Assembly: GCA_964036295.1 (NCBI GenBank)
Contig: OZ038471.1
Coordinates: 10,868,184-10,932,183 of the forward strand
Length of the DNA: 64,000 bases
DNA from: Plumapathes pennacea
Taxonomy: Eukaryota > Cnidaria > Anthozoa > Antipatharia > Myriopathidae
Direction: 5' to 3'
Of the stretch, positions 1 through 9,169 are shown in pieces (position 1 is the first letter of the stretch; each line of letters begins with the position of its first letter). A program made the translations under genes and the position numbers. The notes under the pieces were generated by a model. It was not told where the DNA came from. It worked only from the letters and a program-made list of their open reading frames with translations, and searched no databases.

Positions 1-55
1 CCAGAGAGTTGACACCCCCATAGTAATTTGAATATATTTATTGTCCAATTTACAG

Positions 56-748
56 TCGTCAAGCAGTGCCAAGCGACAGCCATCAGGGCTTATGGCTCTG
101 ATGCGCCTTGAGGAGGCCTTTCCCCATATTCCTTATACAACTTTACAACAGTTGTATAGGGACTGTGGGGAAAGTGTCAAAAATGTGTTGGATGTGCTGA
201 CTGGGGCACATCCAACAGCCTCCTCTGTCCCTGCCGTTCCTCCTCCTCCTGATGTCACTACTGCCCCTTGTGTTGTCCCGTCCGTTCCTTGTGCTGTTCC
301 TGTTGTTCCTTGTGTTGTTCCAACTGACCCTCCTGCGCCTGCTGCTGTTCCTGCTGACTCCTCTCCTGCCCCATGCATCATGACAGTGGAGGATGCCAGA
401 AATGCTGAGAGGTTAAATGTATTATTTCCCCAGTTTCTTTCTATTATTTCAGATGGGTTCACTTCGTTTGATTTTAATTTTGTGCAAACAGTTGATTTCT
501 TGATTTCTTTGTCTGGATCTGGATCTGAACCCCATAACAATGTTTTAAGTTTTTCTTCTGGGGTGGAACAGCTGCCCTCTGTGGGGGGTGAGCCAGATCC
601 TTTTTCTGTAGTATTGGCCACTCCCACACGGCATGAGGGGGGAAGAAGGCCCTTCAGGTGTCCACACTGTGGGTACACCACAGCTGCTGGGGATTTTCGG
701 TTCTACCCCAGTTGTGGACACCCTTTGGAGGGCAGACCTCGCCTTTAG
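56..748 (+). CDS. 3' terminal exon of an unrecognised CUE-like / zinc-ribbon-like protein
   Basis: The reading frame is open from a splice acceptor (TTTACAG, ending at 55) to a TAG stop at 746-748, giving about 230 residues; there is no convincing ATG at the left edge, so upstream exons lie outside the window. Near the start, EEAFPHIP followed by LQQLYRDCGESVKNVLDVL has the pattern of a CUE ubiquitin-binding helix bundle (an FP motif, then Leu/Ile spacing). The middle is rich in Pro, Val and Cys (many VPCVVP-like units). The C terminus reads CPHCGY and then YPSCGHPL, like a zinc ribbon in which the third of four Cys is Tyr; one base change (TGC to TAC) would explain this. I cannot name the protein. 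A role in ubiquitin binding is inference only. It is on the strand opposite to gene 1 and is not part of it. Confidence 0.5.
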   Translation, partial: SSSSAKRQPSGLMALMRLEEAFPHIPYTTLQQLYRDCGESVKNVLDVLTGAHPTASSVPAVPPPPDVTTAPCVVPSVPCAVPVVPCVVPTDPPAPAAVPADSSPAPCIMTVEDARNAERLNVLFPQFLSIISDGFTSFDFNFVQTVDFLISLSGSGSEPHNNVLSFSSGVEQLPSVGGEPDPFSVVLATPTRHEGGRRPFRCPHCGYTTAAGDFRFYPSCGHPLEGRPRL

Positions 749-757
749 GTACATTTA

Positions 758-979
758 GGGTGCGTTCGATTGGCCGTATTCTGGAATAAGAATAGCTAAA
801 ATGATCCAAAGTTTTGCTTTTTCTGTGGGAAATTTTTTTTCGGGATTGTTTTTAAAACCTTCATGCTGACATTTTGAACAGCTTCCGATACATCTCAACA
901 TAGTTCAGCTCCAAAGCAAAATATTTTTTCAACCAGTATCGCTATTCCTATTCCGGAATAGACCCAATCAAATGCGCCC
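758..979. mobile_element. MITE, 222 bp, TTA target duplication
   Basis: The ends are inverted copies: GGGTGCGTTCGATTGG on the left, and the complement of CCAATCAAATGCGCCC on the right. Inside them, the GGAATAAGAATAG and CTATTCCTATTCC stretches also pair. TTA flanks both sides (755-757 and 980-982). A 3-bp TTA/TAA duplication with G-rich termini fits a PIF/Harbinger-derived non-autonomous element. It has no coding capacity. It sits just after the stop codon at 748, so it probably lies in the 3' UTR of that gene. Confidence 0.7.
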
Positions 980-992
980 TTAGTGACACTTT

Positions 993-1235
993 CGGATTGG
1001 TCCATACAAGTTTGGCAGCATTCTCAGCCAATCAGGAACAAAACCAAAACCAAACACTTCTAACGCAAGCAATGGCGTGTACTTGCATTGCTGATTGGAA
1101 AGTAAAACCAAACGCAAGACCAAATGCACATTACTCTGGCTTCCGATTGGCTGAACTGTTTTCTCTCAGTCTCTGTGATTGACCTTTGTGATTATACTTT
1201 GGTTTTGGTTTCCGACAGTCATCCGAAAACGGATG
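993..1235 (+). repeat. CCAATC/AAACCAAA-rich MITE-like repeat, copy 1
   Basis: The segment has alternating GATTGG and CCAATC motifs and runs of AAACCAAA, and it ends in GACAGTCATCCGAAAACGG. The same features, in the same orientation and ending GACAGTCATTCGAAAACCGCTC, recur at 4140-4305. From memory, this ending resembles a very abundant short coral repeat; that identification is not verified. The ends are not sharply defined. Confidence 0.5.
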
Positions 1236-2876
1236 ATACCCTCGTATATGCTTGCTGACAAGTGCTTCATTTCTTTTACATTATGCAAACGATAAATTTG
1301 TAAACAAAACGAAAAAAGAAAGTATGCCCAAAACCAGGGTCAGGTCACATCAAGATGACGCATGCATATGTATTGTATATGTTATTACACTGACACAGTC
1401 TGCAATCAAATGCCAAAAATAGAAATGTGTTTGATTTTGTTTTGAAAAACATGATTGGATGTGATTGTCTGGGTATTAGTCAGTAGTCTTCAGGCAGACT
1501 GTTGCTGTTGACTGATGCAATCAACAGTTACTGTTTAGCTAAAATTGCACTGTGTAAATCGGCCTTCACGTTTGGCTCAGTGGTGTTTGACTGTGTGCTT
1601 TGTCATAGTTTTATTTACCAATGGTCCAGCAGAATATTTCAGCTCAGGAACTGTGCATGGTTTTTAAATGTACAAATGTAAATATCATTGAATGTAAATA
1701 TTTTTCCAAACAAATTATTCAGATTGAGCTGTGTATGGAATTTTGCACACAGGAAAAGATGAGGCTTGGGCAGTAATTTGTAAACTGGGAACTTTGACTA
1801 TTTATAGTAATTTTATGTGCTTTATAACTGTAAACACAACCACTGTTTTCTGTACCAAAATCAGTGGGGGCCATTTTCAGGACAAAAGAGGAAATTAAAT
1901 GATTATTATTCTAGTTTTCAAAATTTATTGAATATATAAAAAGACGACACTGCTTAAATACATTAGCACATACATGTAGATACACAGGACATCAAGTAAT
2001 TAAAGTGTCTGGTCATGTGAAAGGCAATAACAAAGTGGATTGAAAAGACTGTTGAAAATCAAGGGCCATGTGTATTTCACAAGTTGGACCACTACTATGA
2101 CACCACCACCAGCCTTTGATCTGATGGAAATCTGTAAAATATTTTTTGATTGTCATTGTCCAGGTGGTAGTCAGTAGTCCTCAGGAAGATTGTTACTGTT
2201 GACTGATGCCTTTGACTACCAGAGCAGAAGTTGTCAGAGTCAAAGATGACCTCTGTTCAGGTAGTGAACACATCAGACAACAGGACCAATCTTCCTGAAG
2301 ACTACTGACTACTACCCAGACAATCACAAATTAACTGTTGAGACTCCTGGATTCAAACCATTTGCCAAGTGAAAGTACATTGCATCACAACATTTTGTGT
2401 AACCAATCCAAACAGCAAATGCAAAATCAAAACTATTCACTGATCCTATTGACAGTCATCTAAAAATGCAAATATGCATGCAAATAATTTTTAGCTGGAA
2501 AAGGGTCTGTGTTGTTACCATGGCTATAAAATATTTCATTCTGTATAACTGGTAGTTCACAAGCTGTCACAATCATACAATGTACGAAATTGTAAAAATA
2601 GTCTATTGTCATCAGGAATTTTGTGCATGACTGTAATTCTCTTAATGCAGAATGATTAAAGTCAAAGTTTCGTCAGAGAAAAGTAACTGTAGAAATTCAT
2701 ATTCTTTCTGGATATTTATAAAATGTCATTGTCGTTGTACACCACACCATTTCTGAAATATCTTTTGTAAGACAGTTTTTTGGTTGAGCACACAAAATAC
2801 TGTAAAGGCATTTTAAAAACCAGGTAGATTGCCATGCAAATTGAGCTCGTCCAACCAAAATACATGTACATATGTT
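1236..2876. other. Non-coding interval with one inverted repeat
   Basis: No supported gene. It contains the inverted repeat described separately at 2149-2328. It is AT-rich and could hold the 3' UTR of the 56-748 gene or flanking transposon sequence. A minus-strand ORF at 2716-2991 overlaps the transposase stop region and is treated as spurious. Confidence 0.5.
2149..2328. repeat. Imperfect inverted repeat, ~45 bp arms, with a third copy at ~1461
   Basis: The left arm, with TAGTCAGTAGTCCTCAGGAAG, pairs with the right arm, with CTTCCTGAAGACTACTGACTA, around an ~85 bp loop. A third related copy (GTCTGGGTATTAGTCAGTAG) starts near 1465 in the left-arm orientation. It may be a relic of transposon ends. 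Confidence 0.55.
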
Positions 2877-3884
2877 TCAGCTTGCAACTTGCCAGCACTT
2901 GTGATAAAATCTTCTTACACTGTTTACTGAGACTTGAGCAAATGCGTTCACAATGGCTAATGGCGTGTTTGATCTCAGCAACTCTGGCCACCTACGAACA
3001 TAGCTTTTAACAATGCCAAAAACCAGTTCTATAGGATTAAAATCGTAGGAATACGGTGGTAATTTAACGAGCGTGATGTTATTTGGTGCAAGCATGTTGA
3101 TCAAATCTCGTTCGTTATGAATTGAAGCATTATCCATTACAAGGTAAGAATCGCGAGGAATAAGATGTACAAAATGCTGGTTCATACCATCATTAAATTG
3201 AATTCTGTTGAAGCTTCCATAAATTGGATAGGCGTCCAGTACTCCCGCGTCGTATCCAACCACACTGAGGACTGACATTTTCTCTCTTTCGTCTGCTCTG
3301 TTGGTCACTAGAGGGAGGTTGTGATTTGTATGGCATCGCCCAATTCTTCTCACTCCGTCTGCCAATTGAACTGCAGTCTCGTCAACGAAATACAACCTTC
3401 TGGGATCAACAGATCTTCGCCAGTTAACAAAAGCAGTGCGCCTGGCAATGTTTACTTCCGTGAATCTTTCTAACGGCACTTTCGATGCTTTATGTCGGGT
3501 TAAGTCTAAATTCTGGAGAGTTTTGCAGATGGTAGGAATGGAGGGCACTGCAAAATGTTCCAATTGTAGATCGTCCTGAAGAGCCTGCTGCATTTCAGAT
3601 AGGTACATGAAGGGGTCGTGGCAAACCAGAGATTCAAGGTACGCAACTTTCCATGGGTCCATGATCGTCGGAGGAGACCCTCTATTCCCGGGTTCAAAGC
3701 TTCCGGTGTTTAGAAATTTCAAAGTCACAGATTTTGCAGTGTCGTAAGTGCACATATTTGCTACCGAAGCCTCGGTTAGACTGCCACTTTCAAGGTAGGA
3801 CGCAACAATTTGGTAGCGCTTCTGCATGGGATATGAAGAACCTCTCTTGTAAACGCCACCGAACTGGTTCTGTCTCCAAGCCAT
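2877..3884 (-). CDS. Intact DD34E transposase (Tc1/mariner, IS630-type superfamily, DDE_3)
   Basis: A single open frame of 335 residues with a good start context (ACGATGG). The N-terminal third (YQIVASYLESGSLTEASV, then a Gly/Pro linker NRGSPP) looks like the paired helix-turn-helix DNA-binding region plus the usual linker. The catalytic core is complete: first Asp in YFVDETAV, second Asp in YLVMDNASIH, and Glu in FNPIE, with 34 residues between the second Asp and the Glu. Such enzymes cut and paste DNA between inverted repeats at TA sites. There are no internal stops or frameshifts, so it is either a young element or under selection. I could not find convincing terminal inverted repeats; the CCAATC-rich repeats on both sides are in direct orientation and look like separate MITEs. 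It lies downstream of the last gene 1 exon seen, and on the same strand. Confidence 0.85.
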   Translation of the reverse strand: MAWRQNQFGGVYKRGSSYPMQKRYQIVASYLESGSLTEASVANMCTYDTAKSVTLKFLNTGSFEPGNRGSPPTIMDPWKVAYLESLVCHDPFMYLSEMQQALQDDLQLEHFAVPSIPTICKTLQNLDLTRHKASKVPLERFTEVNIARRTAFVNWRRSVDPRRLYFVDETAVQLADGVRRIGRCHTNHNLPLVTNRADEREKMSVLSVVGYDAGVLDAYPIYGSFNRIQFNDGMNQHFVHLIPRDSYLVMDNASIHNERDLINMLAPNNITLVKLPPYSYDFNPIELVFGIVKSYVRRWPELLRSNTPLAIVNAFAQVSVNSVRRFYHKCWQVAS

Positions 3885-4698
3885 CGTCCTTCGCTAGCCA
3901 GTGAACCGTTTCTCCAGTTCGTGTTGAGATCTCCACATGTTTAGCTGCTTGAAATACGCTTGTCCGCCGCTAACTTGACGAAACGACTCGACCCGAGTCG
4001 ACGAACAACAACGGCAAAAAAAAGCTCAAAAGCTCGACATACAGACGCCTTTCACATGACCAGAAACTAAGAAACGAAACAACACAACATGTGCACTGTA
4101 GGGAAGGAAAAAAAAATGAAAAAAATTCTTTCGTGATGATGACGAGTAAAACCAAACACACGATTGGTGTTACTTTCACGTCTGATTGGCCGACGACTCG
4201 TGCCTTTTTCTGTCGACCAATCAGACTGCAAAGCAAACGCAAAACCAAAGCAAAACCAAAGCAATCACACAATTACTTTCGACAGTCATTCGAAAACCGC
4301 TCTAATTCATGTACGGTTAGCATTGGACAGCGCATTTCGTGTTAGAGGCTCCAAATCATTTTCAAATATAGCGGACCAGTCAACTTGCGAAACTAACAAA
4401 ATTCTGACCTGAATTTTGCACCGCGGTGTTGACGCCTCTTTTTTTTTTCTCACAAGAACTTAGACTACGCCGAAACTTGCTTGTTAGCAAGTTTAATAAT
4501 GGCATTGTGCATTAGTCTATGTGTAGACGCTGTCTATACTCTGACACTGTAGTCGATTATGAAACTTGAAGTTTCTTGCTGCCCAAATTAAGTACCGTTG
4601 AAATTTTAGCCAGTGTTTTGTATTGCCTTCACTCCGGGGGTCCTGATAGCATCTTATACTTTGACGGACAATACAAGTACCATGCTCATAACACTTAC
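3885..4698. other. Non-coding interval with MITE-like repeat
   Basis: It holds the second copy of the CCAATC-rich repeat (4140-4305) and otherwise nothing I can name. On the minus strand this is where gene 1 continues after its ankyrin exon at 4699; no further ankyrin or RING exon was recognised here. Confidence 0.5.
4140..4305 (+). repeat. CCAATC/AAACCAAA-rich MITE-like repeat, copy 2
   Basis: It shares GATTGG/CCAATC alternation, repeated AAACCAAAGC units and the terminal GACAGTCATTCGAAAACCGCTC block with the copy at 993-1235. Both copies have the same orientation, so they are not a terminal inverted repeat pair for the transposase lying between them. Confidence 0.5.
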
Positions 4699-4739
4699 CC
4701 GTAGCAGGCGTGGTGAAGGGCAGTAAACCCCTGCTCATC
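4699..4739 (-). CDS. Gene 1 ankyrin exon (41 nt microexon)
   Basis: On the minus strand, ATTTTAG precedes the exon and GTAAGTG follows it. It enters in phase 0 and leaves in phase 2. It encodes DEQGFTALHHACYG, the canonical start of an ankyrin repeat (G-TALH-A). It directly continues the repeat ending GANVQAQ in the exon at 7053-7160. The next exon is not recognised to the left. Confidence 0.8.
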
Positions 4740-4946
4740 CTAAAATAGATCATGGAATAATATCAGTTGGACATTTTTCAAAAATTCTAAAATATTTTAG
4801 ACACACATATATTGGTTGCACTTCACGTCATAAAGTATTGTCCGCTTGAGTCACCTATTGCACCTTATTTTAATTTTGTGTATTTGATTTATTCATTTAT
4901 GCCGATGTACGTTTGATAATTAGTTTTAAGCAGAAGTAAAACTTTT

Positions 4947-6738
4947 TGCTCGCGGGCGTGGCCCGTCGAGCTTAAAATCACACGGCGTGTCTTTATCGTC
5001 ATGTTAGTTTTTTTCTGGGTTACGAATCTGCGCACGATGATTGGTTCAGATTATCACGTGATATGCAATGACGTAATTGACTTCGTTAAACAACTCGAGT
5101 GTGGCCAGTGAATTGCTCGGTACTTGTGTGTAAAAGTTAACTGCATTTAATCCAAACTCCACCGTTTGGGTTTGTGGAACACGCACTGATAAACTGGATG
5201 TTAGGGAACGATTTTGGCTTGCGTTCTTTTGTTGACCGCGGAAGCTTTGAGAATTGCCGTAAACAGATGTTTGATCAGATACCGCTGGGGGATTGCAAAT
5301 ATCTCTGTCGCCGCTAAATATTTAGTCCCGACGAAACTTTCTGTGGCGACACGAAATACTTCTGGGAAGAAAACAGGCCGAAAACGGAAACCAAAGCTAC
5401 GATGAGCTTTAGCCGCAAAACAATGGCGATTTATGCTTTACTCTGTGCCTGACATCTGTTGCCTCATACAATTCTTCTGCTTATCGTACATGGCCTGTTG
5501 AAACGTTTCTTTCATTCGATCATGTAGCCTTTGTTTCGCAATGGTCATTGTATACCAGAAATGAAAAATACACTGAAATAGTCCTGAGTATTAAGTTTGC
5601 AGTCGCAAATGGACTGAACACACTGTGAACAAAACCGCAATAATATTTTAAACATGTCTCTTGTTACGTTCCTCGCTTTCAATTTTATAATTGTTACAAA
5701 GCACGAATACTCGAAAGCCTGATAAAAGAAACGTATTCAGTTAATAAAAGAAAACACATAAGTATTGAAGCGAAGGATGGATTAATCGTGGCCTCTGATT
5801 AGAAATAAGAGTCAAAGTCAATTGTGCATAAGAAGAGATGTCACGCATTCTCAAAATGCAGAGAAGAAAACAGGCCGAAAACGAAAACCAAAGCTTACAG
5901 TGAGCTTTTGCCGTAAAACAAAAGCAATCTATGCTTTACACTGTACATGACATAAATGCTTCTGCTTATCGTAGTCTGTTCATGGCATGCTGATTATTCT
6001 AAATATCACGATAGGATTATGTTGCGAATACGATACGATCATCTAAACGGTTGTTGTAATTGAACTGCTAAATGTCAAACTGTAACAGCATCCCATCCAA
6101 ACTCAACACCGTTTAGCTCTGTGGAAGATGTACGGATAAACTGGATTTTAGGGAATAATTTTGGTTGCGTTGCTAAGTTCACCGCGGAAATTGATGGGAT
6201 TCGATTATTTGATGGATACTGCTACGGGATTGCAAATAACTCTGTCGCCGCTAATTATTTAGTCCCGACGAAACTTTCTGTGGCGACACAAATACTTCTG
6301 GGAAGATAACAGGCCGAAACCAAAGCTGCAATGAGCTTTTGCCGTAAAACAAAAGTAATCTATGCTTTTCACTGTACATGACATAAATGCTTCTGCTTAT
6401 CGTACATTGCCTGTTGAAATGTTTCTTTCATTCGATCTGTAGCCTTTGTTTCGCAATGGTCATTGTATACCAGAAATGAAAAATACACCGAAATAGTCCT
6501 GAGCATTGAGTTTGCAGTCACAAATGGACTGAACACGCTGTGAACAAAACCGCAATAATATTGTAAAGAAGTCTCGTGTTGGGCTCGTGTTACATTCCTC
6601 GCTTTCAATTTTATATTTGTTACAAAGCACGAATACTCGAAAGCCTCACCCTGATAGAAGTGAAACGCATTCAGTTAAAAAACAAGACAGACTAGTATTG
6701 AAGCGAAGGCTGGATTAATCGTGGCCTCTGATTAGAAT
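4947..6738 (+). mobile_element. Helitron-like element, third (3'-truncated) copy with internal duplication
   Basis: It starts TGCTCGCGGG like the complete copies at 31655 and 59134 and shares their internal blocks (for example TTTAGTCCCGACGAAACTTTC, GGATTAATCGTGGCC). The internal block occurs twice (about 4947-5870 and 5870-6738), as in the other copies. It stops after GATTAGAA near 6738, where it gives way to ATTATT and a T-run (6751-6779), so the 3' hairpin end is missing. It has no real coding sequence; ORFs here are short. It lies in a gene 1 intron. Confidence 0.7.
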
Positions 6739-6743
6739 TATTA

Positions 6744-6779
<36 letters not shown>

Positions 6780-6780
<1 letters not shown>

Positions 6781-7052
6781 GTGTGTGGATCTCACCAATC
6801 CGAACAGTTCCTTTAAACCGAGCTGGAAGGCCTGTGCAATGAAATGAATATGGAAAGACTGACTTTGAAGGTGGTGACCTGTCAGCTCTTGAGAGTGTAA
6901 ATTAAGATCGTCAATCCAAGTATGTGGAAAATTGAATGCACACATTCCCTTAGCAATGACTGAAGCAAATACGGCAGTGGACTAAGAAAGTACCAAAGTT
7001 ATTATATCGTTTGCACTTGCATCTGATGTGTGCGTTGGCATGCTACACTTAC
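6780..7052. other. Intron of gene 1, unassigned
   Basis: Nothing recognised apart from the T-run before it. A minus-strand ORF ends in poly-Lys from that T-run and is not taken as coding. Confidence 0.4.
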
Positions 7053-7160
7053 CTGTGCCTGTACATTCGCGCCTCGTTGAAGCAAAGCAAAAACGATTTC
7101 AGCACGCCCCGACATACAAGCCTGTTGAAGTGGAGTTTGGCCGCTGGACTTGTATTCAAT
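7053..7160 (-). CDS. Gene 1 ankyrin exon (108 nt)
   Basis: On the minus strand the acceptor TTTGCAG precedes it and the donor GTAAGTG follows it; both junctions are phase 0. The 36 codons read as one ankyrin repeat: SSGQTPLQQACMSGRAE, then LLQRGANVQAQ, with the expected TPL, GRAEIV and LL-GANV positions. It lies between the ankyrin exons at 8274 and 4699, in the order expected for consecutive repeats. Confidence 0.88.
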
Positions 7161-8273
7161 CTGCAAATGTGCATAAAAGATTCAAAATAGCAAGATTTAT
7201 TTACGTTATTTGTGTCAAATGTAACACACAGAAGCTCCCAGTGGGTCCACATCTTTTCGACAATGTTATGACGCATTTCATCATCAGTAAGAGGACAGAC
7301 ACATAAAAAACTGACGTCAGTTTGTTAACTTGCAGAACGCTGGAGTACGCTGAACTGCTACATATTTCATCGTCCAGAGAGTAGAAAGCACCAATTACAC
7401 TGTATTTGGTCAGCCTGACTACACTGGCGAGTGCTAAATTTGTTAAAGGATAAGTGCGGGTGTCTGGGAACAGTCCTAAACATTTAAAAAACCTTTCATC
7501 GCTCGACAACATCACCAACAAAGAGAACTTCAAAAGTCTCCATAATCCTGTTTTACTAGCCACTGCCCAGCCCAAGTAGTAACTACCGTCGCTTTGTTCA
7601 TATTTAACAAACTTCATTATTTTGAAGCCAAGTCGAGAATAACTTAAGGCCGGATTTAGTTCTATCTTGAATCAAGGCAGCGACGGAGCAGAATAGTGCA
7701 GTAAAATTCGTATATAGAGGATATTACATGGCGGCGCGAAAATTATTTTCGAGTGGTAAAAACAATATTTTACGAACGAGCGCTTCGCAAAAAATCCATA
7801 TCTTCAAGCCGCCGTGTAATTTTCTTTTTATTATATTAAACACGAGTGTTACGAGAAATTGCACAAACAACCGTGCAAAAGCGGAAAATGATGCCAACGA
7901 TATCCTCACAAGTGAGGATATGGAAAATACGCCACTCGGGTCCCGGATGTAGTTTCGTATGGATTTTATGCACGGTATATTTTGCAGTAAAACGCTCGTG
8001 TCTATATAATAAAAATTGTTACGTAAACCCCTCGCGCTAACCATTTGGACTGTTGCTGATCGGCATGCACGTGCGAGACTTTCTGGTCAGTTTAGTCACC
8101 CATCAAATCTCATACAGTAACTTTCCGTAAGTAAGCCCCATTCCCATCCTCATCTCCAACCCTTCCTATCCCCCTCTCCACAAAAAAGTACAAATAAAAA
8201 AGTAAGTAAGTCGAAATTGCCTTGCCTAAAGATGAAAAAACTGTGGTTATACGTTGCACCTATTTCTACTTAC
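7161..8273. other. Gene 1 intron with unassigned ORFs and a repeat candidate
   Basis: Between the ankyrin exons. A 138-residue minus-strand ORF (7201-7617) matches nothing I recognise. At about 7725-8040, both strands carry open frames over CGAGTGG/CGAACGAGCGCTTCG sequence, and TATATAGA-type ends occur near 7711 and 8003. This looks like a non-coding repeat. Confidence 0.4.
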
Positions 8274-8368
8274 CAAAGACGGGTCTCTGTCTAGAATGTC
8301 TAGTACTACTCTTGAATTCCCTTCTGTAGCGGCAGTAACAAGCATCTCTCCCATGTCGTTTATAACTT
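8274..8368 (-). CDS. Gene 1 ankyrin exon (95 nt)
   Basis: On the minus strand, CTTCTCACAG precedes it and GTAAGTAG follows it. It enters in phase 1 and leaves in phase 0. It encodes GEMLVTAATEGNSRVV, then LDILDRDPSL, matching the first ankyrin repeat of mind-bomb proteins (a V-AA--GN----LL pattern). Phase 1 entry fits direct joining to the exon at 8968-9169, which leaves in phase 1. Confidence 0.85.
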
Positions 8369-8607
8369 CTGTGAGAAGAAAAAAAACAAAACAAAGCATG
8401 GACAGGAAGTTAAGTAGATATCATCAAAAGAAACTAACTGCTGATTTTTCTAAAAACTTTCTCGCGCAAATAGTACATCTCTTCAGGTACAATTAAGATA
8501 TTGTTTTTCTCTGTGCATCAAAGCCTTATCAGCATTTTTTTAAATTGCCACACAGAAAAATGTTAAACGTTGGTGTATGCAAAATACACCAAGTATAGTA
8601 TTCTAAC

Positions 8608-8711
8608 CTGTTCTACAACAGTTGAAAATCCTTCTCTGTAAGCCCTGTAGGTTTCAATAAACTGCCTAGTTCGAGTCTGATTCACACGTACCTGTCCCTG
8701 TGTTACAAAGA
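8608..8711 (-). CDS. Candidate MIB-repeat exon of gene 1, possibly relic or alternative
   Basis: An open minus-strand stretch with acceptors (TTGTATTAG, or AACACAG at 8697) and a donor (CAG before GTTAGA). It encodes GQVRVNQTRT, RQFIETYRAYREGF and STVVEQ. This aligns by eye with the gene 2 repeat exon (DYVRILDNREL, LQKGHGPWNE), and both stop at the same point in phase 0. The partner exon for the second half of the repeat was not found, and including this exon would break phase into the ankyrin exon at 8368. It may be skipped, alternative or a fossil. Confidence 0.4.
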
Positions 8712-8967
8712 CTAATACAACATCATAAAGGGAAACGTCAAATTAGCTCTACTTGTTTTTCTTACCTAAGTGCAAATATTGAATAAGAGTGTAAGTAGAT
8801 ATCTTCCCTGAAACGGCCAGATTTTCATTTTACCGCACTTTGTTGCTCGTAAACTTTGATCTGGTATTGTATTTCTGCATGTTCTCTTTTCATTTGGTAA
8901 CTAAAGGTAGTCCAGTTAACCATAACTATTGTTTGATATAAAACTAGTAGCACAATGCAGTTCATAC

Positions 8968-9169
8968 CTGATTCTGATGATGAGACCTTGTGCTTATCTT
9001 GCGGCAAAAGACCTATGGTCGTGCCTTGTTTGACGTCTGATTTATTTCTTGCAGGCATGCCTGACAATGCAGTTGGGTTGAGGTCGATTGTGTGTTCCTG
9101 GTTGTCCATAAGCAACTCTTCATTGCATGAATCTTTTGCGCTCAGAACTTGATCAGTTCCCTCTTCACA
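8968..9169 (-). CDS. Gene 1 linker exon (about 202 nt)
   Basis: On the minus strand it is open from an acceptor at TATATAG (a second possible AG lies 6 nt on, at TGAAG) to a clear donor (TCAG before GTATGA). It encodes a polar, low-complexity stretch with NEELLMDNQEHTIDLNPTAL and ending KHKVSSSES. No domain is recognisable. Such polar linkers join the MIB modules to the ankyrin repeats. It leaves in phase 1, matching the ankyrin exon at 8368. Confidence 0.6.

Noticed and set aside
993..4305. Terminal inverted repeats of the DD34E transposase
   Set aside because: The CCAATC/AAACCAAA-rich segments on the two sides are in direct orientation and end in the same block, so they are two separate MITE-like copies.
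7724..8044. 106-residue minus-strand ORF overlapping plus-strand ORFs
   Set aside because: Both strands are open over the same repeat-like DNA and none of the frames shows a family pattern.
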